From Ignelater luminosus (taxonomy: Eukaryota > Arthropoda > Insecta > Coleoptera > Elateridae), in assembly GCA_011009095.1 (NCBI GenBank), contig VTPC01008680.1, positions 71,583-135,582 on the forward strand: DNA of 64,000 nucleotides. The letters run 5' to 3'. Of this stretch, positions 47,401 to 60,097 are shown in pieces; the first letter of the stretch is position 1; the number at the start of each line of letters is the position of its first letter. The notes beneath the pieces were generated by a model. The model made no database searches. It worked only from the letters and a program-made list of their open reading frames with translations, and was not told the origin of the DNA. The position numbers were made by a program, and so were the translations under genes.

Positions 47401-50400
47401 ATAATGTTTTCTATTCTTATTTTAAAATCGTTGTAACCCCTTAAGAGAGCATTTTCGAGTACATGTTTATCAAAACTGTTCCCATTGTTTGGTCAAACAA
47501 GTTAGTTACATTTCGTAAAATCAATTAAAATAGTAGATTCAAAAATCAACTCCAGAGATCTTTTAGCTGATGTCTGGATTGATATATTGCGTCGTCTCCT
47601 TTTGCACTATTTTCTGTTTGTTAACTTATGTGGCAATCGTGTTTTGAAAAACTTGTTTATTTCTTTCTTGTTTTCTAATTTTTGACAGGGGTTAAGTGAC
47701 AGAGCAGAGTGTTTAGCTTATAGCTACTTATTTTAAAATTAGCTACTTATTTCGAACTTTGCTTCTTGTGCTCTATTACTAATCTTCTCTGTTATTACAA
47801 TTATTGTGGGGTATAAAAATTATTATTATTTTTGATATGTTGCTTGACGAACTTAAAACAATAATAAATACTTTACTAGCACAAGCTGTTAACTATTAAA
47901 CCTTCCTTTTCTTTCAGGAATGTTTTTAAGTTTAGATGCTTTGTTGTACTTCAACAACAAATCCGATTTAGTTCAATTTAGTTACTTTTCCGCTTTGTAA
48001 GTGATAACCGATGGAGAGCCTATTAAGCAACTGGGATGTCTACCACTTCTACTAAAGCGGTTAAAATACTGCAGGAAAAATCAAACAAACTTTCACAATC
48101 GTAAGCTTTACTATCTTCTCTACTAACAATTGAGTCGGTTAACAAAGCAAACCAAGGCAGGTTTGTGAAATTAGATATATACGCGTTGTTTAGCTAGCTA
48201 ACATATTCATTTCAAAACGAACTATTTAGATAACAGCTTTTGAAATAATTTGTAGCTCATCATGAAACAAGAAATAGAGGAAAAAGGCACAGATGAATAG
48301 AAACACGTCTTTAACCTAGTTGGAATAGGTGTTTGGTGAGTTGGTTTTTTGATTGGCGCTGCTAATGATAGAAGCGGCACAGCAGAAAATCTGAAAGTCT
48401 TCTGACCATTACAGTGTTGTTGTCTGCAAGACCGTTCTTCTCTAAACTGTACATTCTATCTAGCTTGATGATACTCTTTATACAGTGTCACCGTGCGAAT
48501 TTGAGATATGTATCTCGGCAAAGAGGCATACTTCCACTGAGAAATAAAAGCAATTATTACAGACAACTTTCTCTTCTGCAGGTTGCTTGATCAGACGATG
48601 AGCATCTACGACAAAACTAGAGATCCTAAAGTCGAACATAGCAAAATGAATGTTTTATAAGATATGAAGAAAAGTGCAACTGATGATGAAAGGAAGTTGA
48701 AGAAGAGAGACACAAACTTCTAGTTTGGAGAATATTCTATTTAAGGTATTCTATCTTGGAGGTATTCACCATGTGTCTTTAAAAGCTTGAATGTAATAGT
48801 ACAGGCACTTTGTTCACGTTCTAGCACCTTACCCTAACCATTTCAGTTCATTTTGGGCGGAAATGTCTGTTGTTTCTTAATTTAAATTAAATTCATTCTG
48901 TTTAACCAAGTAATAAGCCGACAGAGATTGAATATTAATGCAATGCAAAATTAAATAACTTCCGGTTTAAAGTGTATTATAATTAATAATAATAAATGAT
49001 CAGATAACGCCTACTAACAGGTTTTGAATTAAAAATTTTTGCTTCAAATTATTTCATTAGGTACAAAAGTGAAGTGTTGTAGTGATATTATCAAGCAAAA
49101 TATTCACCAATAGAATTAACATTATCCGAAGTTTTGTAACTTCGTTGCTATGCTTAACAATAAATAATCTGAAATAAGTAAGATGATATATTTAGACAAT
49201 TAAATTACACAATTGGGTTTCATTTTAACTCACCTTTAATTATGTAACGCTAGAGATCTCCCTTCTTACTACCGTATTGTGTGTGCATATTATTATTATT
49301 TATAAAAATATAATAATGTTAATAAAATTTAAACATTTAATCCATCGTTCGTCGGTTTATTTCTAATTGTAAGATGCAAAAGGGTCTTATTAGAAAAGAA
49401 CGAACATTAGAAGCAGTAGTATAAAATCGTCTGGATGTTTAAAAAGCCGTGTTTTAACACCGTGCCTTCTATTAATCATAATCAATTCGACGGTGCGGCT
49501 ACTCATTATGGGTTGTTATAGATTGCTGATAGCATTGGCCCGTTGCAACACCTTTTACCATATAAGAATTCCATTATAAATTTGATCACATTCACACCGT
49601 TGTTGTTTTGATTTATCGATATAATTTCATTTCGCCATAAATATCTACTATTATCTCTAATAAAATTTATTACAATCTCTTATTTTTTCTTGTATACTTT
49701 CACTAGACATAAATTTTCTTCTCTGGCAATTTTTTTAAGTATGTTGTTAATATTAAAATTAAGAAAAAAATTGTCTTAAAACTCAACAGGCTATTAGATC
49801 ATGGTGTTTTCGCACAAGGTATGTGGTCGTGTCCATTTGTAACATTATGAATGAACGTTGGTATATACCGGATGTGACTGACCATAATTTAAAAAGGACC
49901 CCCCGCTGTACCATAGGTGGGCTAAAGTGTGAAACAATAAGTTTATATTTGAACACGTGTTTAAAGTTAAATGCTTTCCGTAGAGGTAGCGATAAATAAT
50001 AAATGCGTATATAAATATACATGAAAAAGAATTCGATTTACAACCACTTTTCTATGACATTTGAATAAATGGCGCTTGTAATGAGGCAAATCTTGAAAAT
50101 TTATTGTTCGTTTCATGCAGTGCGGTAGCGAACGACCAGGACGAGGTGCAGCGAGCGAGCATATTCGTGCAAGGAAATCGTTACATAAATGGCGAAATTA
50201 TTTTCTAAATGAAAATTTAAATTGCAGACAGAAAAAAGTTAATGTAAAGACAAGATTAAAGATGGCTATCTTTTGGACTTATAACTCTGAAGTTTAATAA
50301 GAAAACAAGGCTTTTATTAATAGATACGAAGAAAAACTGCAGACTAAGTGCTGGTTATCACGAAAAGTCGAGATTTATTTTTCAGATACTGAAAATACGG

Positions 50401-53374
50401 TTTATAAAAAGATAATTCTTTTTATTGCTAAAGTTTTATAAAAGCATTCTATTCTGCGCTGTAGGTAGTACCATAATGAAAAATTTCTCATTACCTATAC
50501 AATAATATGAAAATATTAATTTTATATGTATGCATGTATTTGTAAAGTTAGAGTTACGCTCTTGTCTAGTAAGTATTTTTATGTGAATTGGCATTAACTG
50601 TTCAGCAATTAGTTAGTTATGATAAATTTTATTATTTCGTTGGTTTTACACAGTCTTAGCATTTCTGTTCCACGCCGTCATTATTTGTTAGTAACCCAAT
50701 TGATAATAATAATTGTTCTTTAAACCATCATTTCGTTCTTCCTAATATAAGATTTCCATGACAGAAAAGGAATTTAAATGCACCGGACTAACTAGTTGGA
50801 AGCCTTAGCAAAAGTAGAGGGTTGCAGAGAAGTTATTATAAGTACTGGTTGATAACGAATATGATAATAAAATCTTATACTTTTATTCCCAGTTCCATAT
50901 GAGAATTGAGTATAGTCTTGAAAACCCAGAACAAATTAATCAGGCAGACATCTTCAAAACCGCTTAGCTGTAGCAACAACAAGAAGAGTGTCTTTATAAC
51001 ATTTTGAAGTTTTACAAATTACAAAACTATTAGAGGCCTGACAAAAAGATCAGAGACTTACTCAGAGCAACTTAGCAGTTACTGAGAGACAATATTTTTT
51101 TAGTAAGCGTTCTCTGTCTTTAAATTGAGAAATGGCATTAATTCTCGTCGAAGATCAGCAGCTTCACACTCTTCTCTACCGGAAGGTAATATTTCGTAAT
51201 CACCTAATCACCACACCTGTTTAAAACCTCCAAGACAGCTTGGGCAAGGAATGATGATTTCTAAAACATTTTGTATCTTGTTTCATACATTAAGCACGGG
51301 CGTAGAACGCCAAAATTGAAGCCCCTGGGCCTAAAACTGTTTTTTCCGAATTTAGTCTTTTTTTGGTGCAACATCGCCAGTAGTGCGTGTTTTCCTTCAA
51401 AAGTTTGTTTTTTCTTGTTTTTCTATAATTTTTTTTGTGGTACAACACTTGTACCTCACCGTCTATAGAATAAAAAAGCTTTCGAAATTGTATCGAATGA
51501 GCCCAGAAAACCGGGGGGGTCATGACTCCTAAAAAATATGCCAATCCTTTTGTGTGTATGGAAAAACTTGACAACGTGACTTAAAATTACCGGCCCAAAA
51601 TTATAGATGGGTCACTAGGACAGCAGTTCAATATTTCCCATGTATTTAACACGAAAACGTGGTTCGTTGAGAAATTCACGCCGTCTAAATGCTCAGTGTG
51701 AGCGTGATCTTGTGCTAGACCTCGACGTCCCCAAGTCCTCAGGAACCGTGGTACATTCTCGATACCACGCCGTGCTTAACGTGTTCATAAACTTAACCCA
51801 GTTTAGAAAAAGCCGTTCTTCAACAGGCAACATTCTTTTTGTTCTTCAGATGTTTGCGTATTTTTCTTAATAACCCAGACTTCGTTTTGGCAAATCGTTT
51901 ATAATTTCTGAAACAGAAACTTTAAGTCTCATAATAAGGAATTCCTATGAAAACTGATGTAGTATTTCGTATAAAAAAAATCAACAGAAATTATTATAAG
52001 GGGGTGTAGCTATAATTTAAATAAACAGTTTCACAGAAAACAAGACAAGATTCATTTTGGTCAAATTAAATCAATCAAGCTTTTATAGCTTTGCTCAAAG
52101 AACAATTGAAAACAATTAGAGCATTTTGATAATATTTGAAGACAAGCAATTTAATAACGACAATTTTGATATTTGTAGTCAGAATTGATCACGGAATCGG
52201 AAAGTGCTAAAATGCTTCGTCAGGGCCGGCTCAAAGCAAAGATTGTTTTTTGCCCTTTGTCCCTTTTCCTTTTCTGTTTTCACTGCAGCTGAGCCTAGGT
52301 TTAAACGTTTTCCGCGGGCGACCATAGGATGGTCGTCTTCATATTCCAAATTTAGGACCCTCCTTGGGTCCCAAATCAGAATTACCAATCAGGTGGCGAG
52401 CTATTCTTGCGTATGGCGTCCTTAGTCTGTGCCAAAGATTCCAAACCTTGATGCGAATAAACTGCTACATAGTTTCTGAACATTCTGCGTGATAAAAAGA
52501 TAATATAGTGTAAAGTAATTTCTATATAAATAAGATGTTTTGGTATTTCTACTAATAACAGCTGTATGGAAGCCAAAGTTTGGGTATCTCCAGTCATTTC
52601 TTGTTTAAATCCACAATAGCTTCTAAGCAAAGAGGAGTTGAGCAAAACACGTCCAGTGTTTTCACATACAGAGTCCAGTTTTATTCCAAATGACTATATT
52701 CAAAACAACCCGAGTTTAAATGCATTTCAAGATGCATTACAGAAAAAGACTAGATGTGGCGACGGTTAACACAGTGATGAGAGTCTGTGGTTCATTAAAT
52801 ACGACCAAAAAAGGTAATCTCAGATTAAACTATTAACGTTGAGTTTAGGAAATTTTGAAATAACTTGATTTCACTCGAAAACGGTTAATTTTACGAAACA
52901 ATCAAAAAGATGCTTGTTTCTATAAGCAAACAATAAACATATAAAATGACGAAATTGTCTGTATTTGTAGAAGAGTAGTATATGTTTCTGTGAAACATCT
53001 TAGTTTTCATTCTCATTCTCTACAAAGATTTATAAACAGTTTATATTCTGAGATACCGAGAAAGTGTATTTCATCGGAGATAAAATCTAGAATCTGTAGT
53101 CAAAGTGTTTATCAAGTTTATTGATTTGACATTACAGATTCTTTCAATTTTAATATAAGAAATTATTTTGTAGAACACCGTCGAGTGCAGTCTGATCTAG
53201 AACGTGACGAAAGACAAAAGGTTGGTCAAATTAGGACAAGTCGTGTTTTTCAAAGCAGAAACTAAAAAGAATAAAGTTTTTTCTGCATCGCATTTGATAT
53301 CGCATTTAGTGACCTCTAGTATATTAGGTGTATAATAATTATACCAGGAGTAAATACTGAATTTTGGCAACGAA
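47401..53374. other. intergenic, 6 kb
   Basis: No gene supported. A GC-richer patch at 51290-51870 with ORFs on both strands, and CAGGGCCGGCTC at about 52223 (hAT-like), may be old transposon debris, but I could not establish it. The remainder is AT-rich without recognised features. Confidence 0.4.
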
Positions 53375-53789
53375 TTGCTATGTTGTCCGTTGAATTACAT
53401 CTAGAGAGCCTACAGAGTCTATTATCTACATTACCGGATGATTTCATATTATGGTATCATTCGAGCTAACGGATGAAAGACCAAAACCATTTGAGCTCTG
53501 TTGGTACTAATTACTTTAGCATACTGGATAAAGTTAGGATTACAAAACTATTCCTAGTTACTAGTCAATGAATAAAGTTTGTGGATAGATCATGCTGAAG
53601 GTAACTATGAAAATATCGACTAGGGACAGTTTTGTAACTCGTAACTTTATCCAGTATGCTACAGTAATACCAATAGAATTCAAAAGGTTTTAGTTTGAAT
53701 GATACCATGATAATATAAACTCATCCACTGATATAAATAATCGACTCTGTATAGGCTCTCTAGATGTAATTTATCGAACAACATAGCAA
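53375..53789. mobile_element. long inverted-repeat element, 415 bp
   Basis: Arms of about 185 bp (53375 to about 53558) and about 170 bp (about 53620 to 53789) are imperfect reverse complements around a 60-bp spacer. Shared blocks are TTGCTATGTTGT, AATTACATCTAGAGAGCCTA, CAGAGTC, GGTATCATTC, AGCATACTGGATAAAGTTA and TACAAAACT. Non-coding. It is likely a foldback MITE; the target duplication is not resolved. Confidence 0.75.
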
Positions 53790-54449
53790 CATAGGGAAAT
53801 CGATTCTATTTGACACGCCAATGCCAGGACAGGAAGACTTTAGAAGGGCTGTAAATGGAACACAGAATAAAAGTTATTATGCCGCAGCTCTTCGACGGCG
53901 TATTTCCACTATTATTGTTCTTCAAACTAGTTTTGAAGAAACATCACGAATAAATTACTTGATCAAAAAAGTTAGGAGTTGTTCGGGCTTTCTTATTCAC
54001 AGGTATCTAACTAAAATCACGTTGATAGGTAGTTCCTAAGATGGAAGTCTGTTTTAGTTAAAAACAATTTTCTAGGTTTTGTTGTGACAAGCGTCTACGC
54101 CGTAAACAAGCAGAGGTATTTTCAAGAAAAATATATCGCAAAAAGGTGGATACTGTAGATCTGAAAGAAATACTGAACGTTTTTGACTATTTTGCCTCCT
54201 TCTTGCATATACGACAAATGTCGAAAGAAACGTCGTACACGTCTTTCCGAACAGAGCACCAAGGTTAAAAAGAGACTGTAGATTATGATCTAAATTATAC
54301 TTCGTGTACTTCATTTGTCTTGTCTCGGCATTGGCCAGACATATTGCCAGGCTGTGCATTTACATCTGAATCGTCTGTTATTATTGTATTTCACTGCAGC
54401 ACCTCAGAAAAAAGAAAAAATTTCCAAACCGTTGTTTCTTCCAGAAATG
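53790..54449. other. intergenic
   Basis: ORFs at 53821-54039 (plus) and 54072-54359 (minus) match nothing I recognise. Confidence 0.4.
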
Positions 54450-54526
54450 GATATCATTACTGTCTGGCAGCACTGAAGGATGACATGCGTAGTCTTCATG
54501 AAGAACAAAAGACGCATTTAGTTTGA
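54450..54526 (+). pseudogene. possible copia-type RT N-terminal scrap
   Basis: CLAALKDDMRSLHEEQKTHLV has the pattern W..AMxxExxSLxxNxTWxLV that opens the reverse transcriptase of Ty1/copia polyproteins, without the Trp. Only about 25 residues are alignable and no other copia motif is nearby, so this is weak. Confidence 0.22.
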
Positions 54527-54954
54527 TGTAACAGTTGAAGGAACGTGGTCTGCTCTTGGTACTCTAATCAAGGTTGCAGAAATAATTTACTGAAAATTAC
54601 AACTTCTTTCTTAGAGTATCTTCTACAGTTTTTTGGTGACGTGTTATCACAATAAAAATGTTTCTCCAGATCGTTTGTTTTATTTTCTACGATTGCGACT
54701 GTACATATATATGATAAAGAAGAAAGTTTCTTATACAAGGTTATGAGACATTGACCTTTTTACCGTATTTGTGTAACCTCCCCACGACAATTATTCCTGA
54801 AACAAAACCAAAACAGAATATTTGTAAAGTTGTAGGGAACTTCCTTATTTTTAGAAATTGTGCACACTACTGTTTATCCTTAGACATCTTTTCAAACACC
54901 AAATTACCAAACCTCAGTGTATTATATAGTTGCACAGAATTTATGAAAGATTTT

Positions 54955-55030
54955 AGATTTCTCGTGGAATTTAAACCCACATCTCTGATTCATCGAGTCA
55001 TTGCTCTTCCAATTGATTCAGAAATACTCT
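54955..55030 (-). repeat. tRNA-derived SINE copy, degenerate
   Basis: The minus strand reads CAATTGGAAGAGCAATGACTCG...AATCAGAGATGTGGGTTTAAA. It is homologous over the tRNA part and some flanking bases to 46240-46315, with a more decayed B-box. Confidence 0.5.
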
Positions 55031-56714
55031 TTTCTAAAAGCAGAAGTTAAAACTTTTATATACATTATTGATCAGAAAATAATTTGACTTCGATATTGAC
55101 ACATAGTGCACCATCAGTTCACTGTGTGATGGAGCCCAACTAGAACTAAATTGTTATAAATTAATATTCTAATTTGTGTCATTTGATCATCATCAATACC
55201 AAATTCGTTAAACACTCATAAATTTCTTCTATATTTTTGAATTTTAAATCCTACGTAAAATAACCTTTTTGCACCGATGAACTTTCAAAGCTAATTATCT
55301 ATAATAAAACAAGGAAAAGTTATGTTATGAATTTGTTGTTAATCTTAAATCTTACTTTACATAGAAACCAGTTTGACTGAATCTCAAATTCAGCCTAAAC
55401 ACTAGCCTCTATCCTTCTGTTTCTTACCTCCAGGGGGTAGTCTGAGTAACAGCGTCTTGTTAGGCACCTTATTTATCACTTGGTTATTCTTGTCTCGCTC
55501 ATTAATACCAAGATTGTGTTATCCCGGTTCCACTTATACCACACACTTTGCTAACAAGCAGTTATTTATTTAATTATTTATTTATTCTATAATACCTGCG
55601 TTTTCCCACCTCTGTTTTCTTATTTATGAAGCCACACGCAGGTTGGAATTTCGATTGAAAAAGTACCAGTATGATATATTTATTGATGTTCTTGGATATC
55701 TATGGTGATTGGAAATCGTTTTTAGTTAGTTAATGGGCTATGAAGTTATGTGACTTAAAACATGCATGTTAGTGACAAGAACAATTTTGATCTTAAGTCT
55801 TGGAGATTTATAAACAAACACAAAAAAGCTAAAAAAACTTGTATCAGGAAATTTCAACGAAAAATCAAGAAAGTAACTCGAATCAACTTTCGATTACGTT
55901 TTTATAAGAAAGTGAATTTGAATGAGAATAAAAATTTAAAAAAAGTCTTGTAAAAATGCTAAATTAATAATAATGATAAAGTCCAGCAACCTTAGGGGTT
56001 CAAAGAAATTCGTAAATCGCGAAATGCTACGTGTAAATGCAGCAGGTGATCGTTAAATAATCAAGCGCTGATGATGTATCATCAAGCATGCATAGCTTAA
56101 GATCAGGTAAAACTAACGACTGGTTATAGATTATTAAACCGGGAACGTGTTATAATTGGTTGTCACTACACGCCCTGGCCTTTTGTTTATTGCTCTTCAT
56201 TTGCATAGACCTCACACTACATCGTTCATATTATGCGAGTGCTAACTGTATGTACATATGTTTATGCGCATGTCTTTAATGAGTTAAATAAATTTTACGA
56301 GAAAAAATAACATTAACATAGAATAAAATTTGTTGTGAATAATGGAGGGTTATTAAAACTTTAATTATTATTAATTTCTTTGTATGGTAGAAAGCTTGTA
56401 AAGACTTTTAAATTATCTTCTATCCGCTTTCAGTATCACTTTACCAATATTTCAAACAAAACCGCATGTATTTTTGCTTATTGATTGTATAATAATTGAG
56501 GTTAGAAGAATTAATTACTGCATTAATAATAAATGCACAGTAGCCATTGGGCGGGGGCACTTCAAAATATCAAATTAGCTACTAACAATAAATGCAACAC
56601 TTTTAGGGATGATTTCATCTTTACTATCTATATCCATTATCTATATCTTCTTCTCTGATTATTTAAAGTAAAACATACGTTAAAGGTCAGCTATTTTCTC
56701 ATGAGATGGTATAT
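55031..56714. other. intergenic, 1.7 kb
   Basis: Includes a short (TTATTTA)-like run near 55563-55590. The lysine-rich ORF at 55762-55953 is probably composition-driven. No gene recognised. Confidence 0.4.
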
Positions 56715-56806
56715 TCATGGTATGTTGGCCACCATAAGATAGACCATGTGGATGCAACACATTAGTTACAAATGTTAGCTCCAATGTTGGCCAACACATA
56801 GCATGG
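56715..56806. repeat. short MITE-like inverted repeat
   Basis: CATGGTATGTTGGCC at the left is matched by the complement of GGCCAACACATAGCATG at the right, 92 bp overall, non-coding. Confidence 0.4.
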
Positions 56807-57070
56807 CGTGTGGAGCCTGCTTTAGCAGATATCGCTAGAACCCAAACGATTTCTTACTCTTTGTATCTAGTATCTACCTTAGGTTGACGAGATGGAAGGT
56901 ATACAGAGGATAATGAAATAAGATCATCAGACTACAAAAATCTTCATTTCTGTCATCTTTCGAACTAAACTTGCTGCAGTTATCTAAAAAATGGTTTGGA
57001 TATATGTAAAGTAACAAGCCACTATTGGACTAAAATTGTTTATTTACTTCAATCTTTTTACTTTTATATC

Positions 57071-57110
57071 AACGTTTCACTAGCGAGGTTTTCCAGCTTC
57101 TTCAGGGTTA
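57071..57110 (-). repeat. CTGAAGAAGCTGG...GAAACGTT repeat motif
   Basis: On the minus strand, CCTGAAGAAGCTGG..., a weak stem, then GTGAAACGTT. The pairing of CUGANGA with GAAAC around a short stem resembles a hammerhead-ribozyme core and is found in some Penelope-like repeats. Stems I and III are not convincing here. Treat as a repeat remnant. Confidence 0.25.
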
Positions 57111-57140
57111 GATTGTAGTTGAGGGTGTTAAAAACTAAAT

Positions 57141-58579
57141 CTCCGCTCGTAGAAATATTTAAAGACTTTTTCTTAATTGAATATTACCTATTGAATTATG
57201 TTCTAAAATGTGTACGTTTAATTAAATGATTCCCATTTTCTTTTACTCATTAACAAAATAAGCCTCAACCATAAATTGAGCCTATTTTTGATTAAAAATC
57301 ATTTTGTGAATTAGTAGATTTTTAAATTTCTACATTAATCAATTTATTTGACAATACTGTAATGAACACCAAATTTACTGACCGTCGCGTTGCGTAGAAC
57401 GTAAATATTATTTATTTACTGTTAAACTATTTGTTTATTGTCCTTAGGCAGCTGAAATATTCTCTGCCTATTGCATCGAAAATATCATACAGCAATCGTA
57501 TTTCTCGTAATTTTCCGTAATAGAATTGATTTTCATACAGGAATTATTACTCTGTTTTTAATTATGTGGAAATGTTTATTGTACATGACTGCAATTAACA
57601 TGGTTAATTATTTTTGTAATTTTAAATCTCAACGAAATCCATAAAATGAAATGAAGTCTTTCCCTTCCTATGTGTATATACTCATCTTCTGAATATATGA
57701 TGTGGAGTCAGGGCCAAAAAAGATAACTATTGTTATCGTTCCAAAGAGGAAAAACCAGCAAACCGCTATTACCTCTTACGTGTAATAGATGCAGTTATTC
57801 TCCTTGTCAGGCATTGTGTGATGGACATTTCGGTATCATTCTCTATGAGGCTACATACTACTGTGTGATAGATACGATTTCTTCCCATATATAATGCTAC
57901 CAGCTTCTGATGGTCTTGCTACCAACCATCGGATAATTTGGACCTAGCCATGTTAACTTTTTACGCTGTCTGACAAATATTTCTTTAGTTACCTTGGCAC
58001 CGATAGGGTTTGGTGCTCTCGGCGCAGGTAGTACTTGACACCCGAGAAAACCCACACCGTACAAAAGCAACCACGAAAAAGTAGTACTTACAAGCTTTTT
58101 TGAGTCACTTTAACAGATTATCACATCTATATAAGTTAAAAAAAATTAGGAAAAAGAATAAGCAACTTAAGGAAGTACTTTTACTGATCAACTACAAAAA
58201 ACGCAAGAAAATTTTAAAAAAGAACTAAAGCTAAAGATTTAAAATTAAAAAAGATACAGGGTGTCCCGTAAATGGTTAATAAAGGCAATGGCGAATAAGT
58301 CGGAAAGTCTAGTTAGTGGTCTCTCTGGCATTTTCGAAATCATTATCACCTCGATGCCACTGTAACGCAGTCAACATAAAGGATATTCTTTTGTTGTGAT
58401 TTAACTAAAGAAAGTGATTGTAACTAATCCAAATTATTATGACTATGTTCTTTCCTGTAAAGATCTTTTTCTCCTCTACACAACTTTAAGCAACTGCGGT
58501 TAGTCTAGATCGTTTTTGTTTTTGCTTTGTTGGGAAAATAGATGTGCAGAAATCGAAAGTTTGTTAGGAAACACAAGGA
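57141..58579. other. intergenic, with one isolated TIR-like end
   Basis: TA-CAGGGTGTCCCG at 58255-58268 is an isolated terminus of the TA-inserting type, with no partner found. No gene recognised. Confidence 0.4.
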
Positions 58580-59240
58580 CAAATAAAGTATGAAAAACAT
58601 TAAAGAACCAAAGAACTAATGAAAAACAAATAATACAACCAATAAAATTAGAGACGTGGAAAAGGTATTATGAAAAATGGTTGAACAAAGATCGAGACGA
58701 CTATAAAGAAATAGGATATGATCTACTAAGTATCAAGAATGCAAACTGCCCTTCTTGAAGAAATTAATAAGGCACTAAAAAATATGAAGAACAGAAAATC
58801 GCCGGGTCCTGGAGGTTGTCCAATAGAATTGGTCAAACAGGTCCCAAATAGTGCTTTAGAAATCATATAAAAGACATTCAACGAATGTCTTCAAGGTGAG
58901 CAAGTTCCAAAGGAATAGAAAATGGAGGATAAGCAACAATATATAAAAAAGGGAATAAATCAGAATGCAGCAACTATATGGGTATTAGTATAACCTGCAC
59001 GATTGGATGGCTGTACGGACAAATTATAAAAGAAATAGAAAAAGATGAAGAACAGAATGAGTTTAGAGCTGGAGAATCCTGTCGACAATGTATTTACAAT
59101 AGCACAGTTAATAGAGAAGTCAATAGATTACAACAAGGAAGTACACCTTGTGTTTATAGACATAAGAAAGGCCTTCGATAGCGTTCCAATCAAGAAATTC
59201 TGGGGAATACTAGAAAAGAGCAGTATAAGCAGAACATATA
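58580..59240 (+). pseudogene. LINE C reverse transcriptase, part before insert
   Basis: Reads, with frameshifts and stops, ETWKRYYEKWLNKDRDDY, then ALKNMKNRKSPGPGGCPIEL (the KxGKSPGxDGI..E motif before RT), SECSNYMGIS (fingers), DNVFTIAQLIEKSIDYN, and motif A VHLVFIDIRKAFDSVP with the first catalytic Asp intact, then ILEKSSISRTY up to the insertion. The group looks the same as LINE A by motif style (RTE/CR1-like with a C-terminal HVRRM motif), but the two are separate copies with different sequences. Confidence 0.78.
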
Positions 59241-60097
59241 CAGGGTGCTACAAATTCGAATAGTTGTATGGGGATCTGAGAAATCTAATAACAATAACAA
59301 CTATTAAAATTAAATTATAAAAATAAATTAATTTTTAATTTTTTCATAAATGCTCAAAAAGACCACCATTTGCTTTAATACATTGATTTATTTTTCGTCT
59401 TATGGATATTATAGCTCTTTGGAGGCCCCTACTGTCCAAAGAAGTAAATGTATTGAAAATGCTTAGTATTTCAGTCTAGTTTTAGTTGTTGTTACTGTGA
59501 ATTTTCCTTTTCGTTTGTTCAAATACATTTTAACGCAAAAAAATAATAAAATAAGTTTAAACAAACTTAGACTGAGTATGTTTTACAGTTATGTTCATTT
59601 GTCTTAGCATATGAATCCTGATTAAGATATTCAGGACCGTACTAGCAAAAAATTGGACGATAAAAGAAGCATCATTTCCTTTACTACAAGACGCAATCTT
59701 TTTTAAAATAAGTAATATGGGATTATACATTTCAAAACCAAAAACGTAAAAAAATTCAGGCCCGTATTGAAAAACAACTGACCTGATGATGATGTCTGAA
59801 ATACGAAACGTCGTATTTAAAAAATGATTACAGTTTTAAAGAACATAAAAAAGTGCTCTAATAAGGTGTTATTAGTTTTTAAATAAATTTGAAAACAAAG
59901 GCGTAAGAAATTAAAAACGAAAAATTATTATTTCGGTTTTTTCCGGATATCTCCGGAAGTATTCAAAATTTTTAAACTTTTTAAACGGCATGTTGTTAGG
60001 CACATAAATGCACAACTTTGCTATAATTTAAACAAATTCGTATCTCTTACGGTTTTTGAGATCCCCATACAACAACTCGAATTTGTAATACCCTGTA
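59239..60097. mobile_element. 855-bp TIR element inserted in LINE C
   Basis: It begins CAGGGTGCTACAAATTCGA (59241) and ends with its near complement at 60095; the imperfect inverted repeat extends about 45 bp and includes TTGTATGGGGATCT. TA lies at 59239-59240 and 60096-60097. Removing the element and one TA joins the two halves of LINE C in frame (RTYINTIKQM), which shows that TA is the true duplication. Inside, only the last codons of a transposase remain. Confidence 0.88.
59344..59430 (-). pseudogene. mariner-like transposase, last residues only
   Basis: The minus strand reads QRAIISIRRKINQCIKANG then GLFEHL and a TGA stop. This is the conserved C-terminal end (RRxxxCIxxNGGHFEHL) of an IS630/Tc1/mariner-superfamily transposase. 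It shows that the 855-bp element is a deletion derivative of an autonomous one. Upstream catalytic parts are absent. Confidence 0.7.

Noticed and set aside
51290-51870. GC-richer patch with overlapping ORFs that recalls a hAT transposase end
   Set aside because: Only a loose resemblance (a short RLNA-like stretch); no dimerisation motif, ends or duplication.
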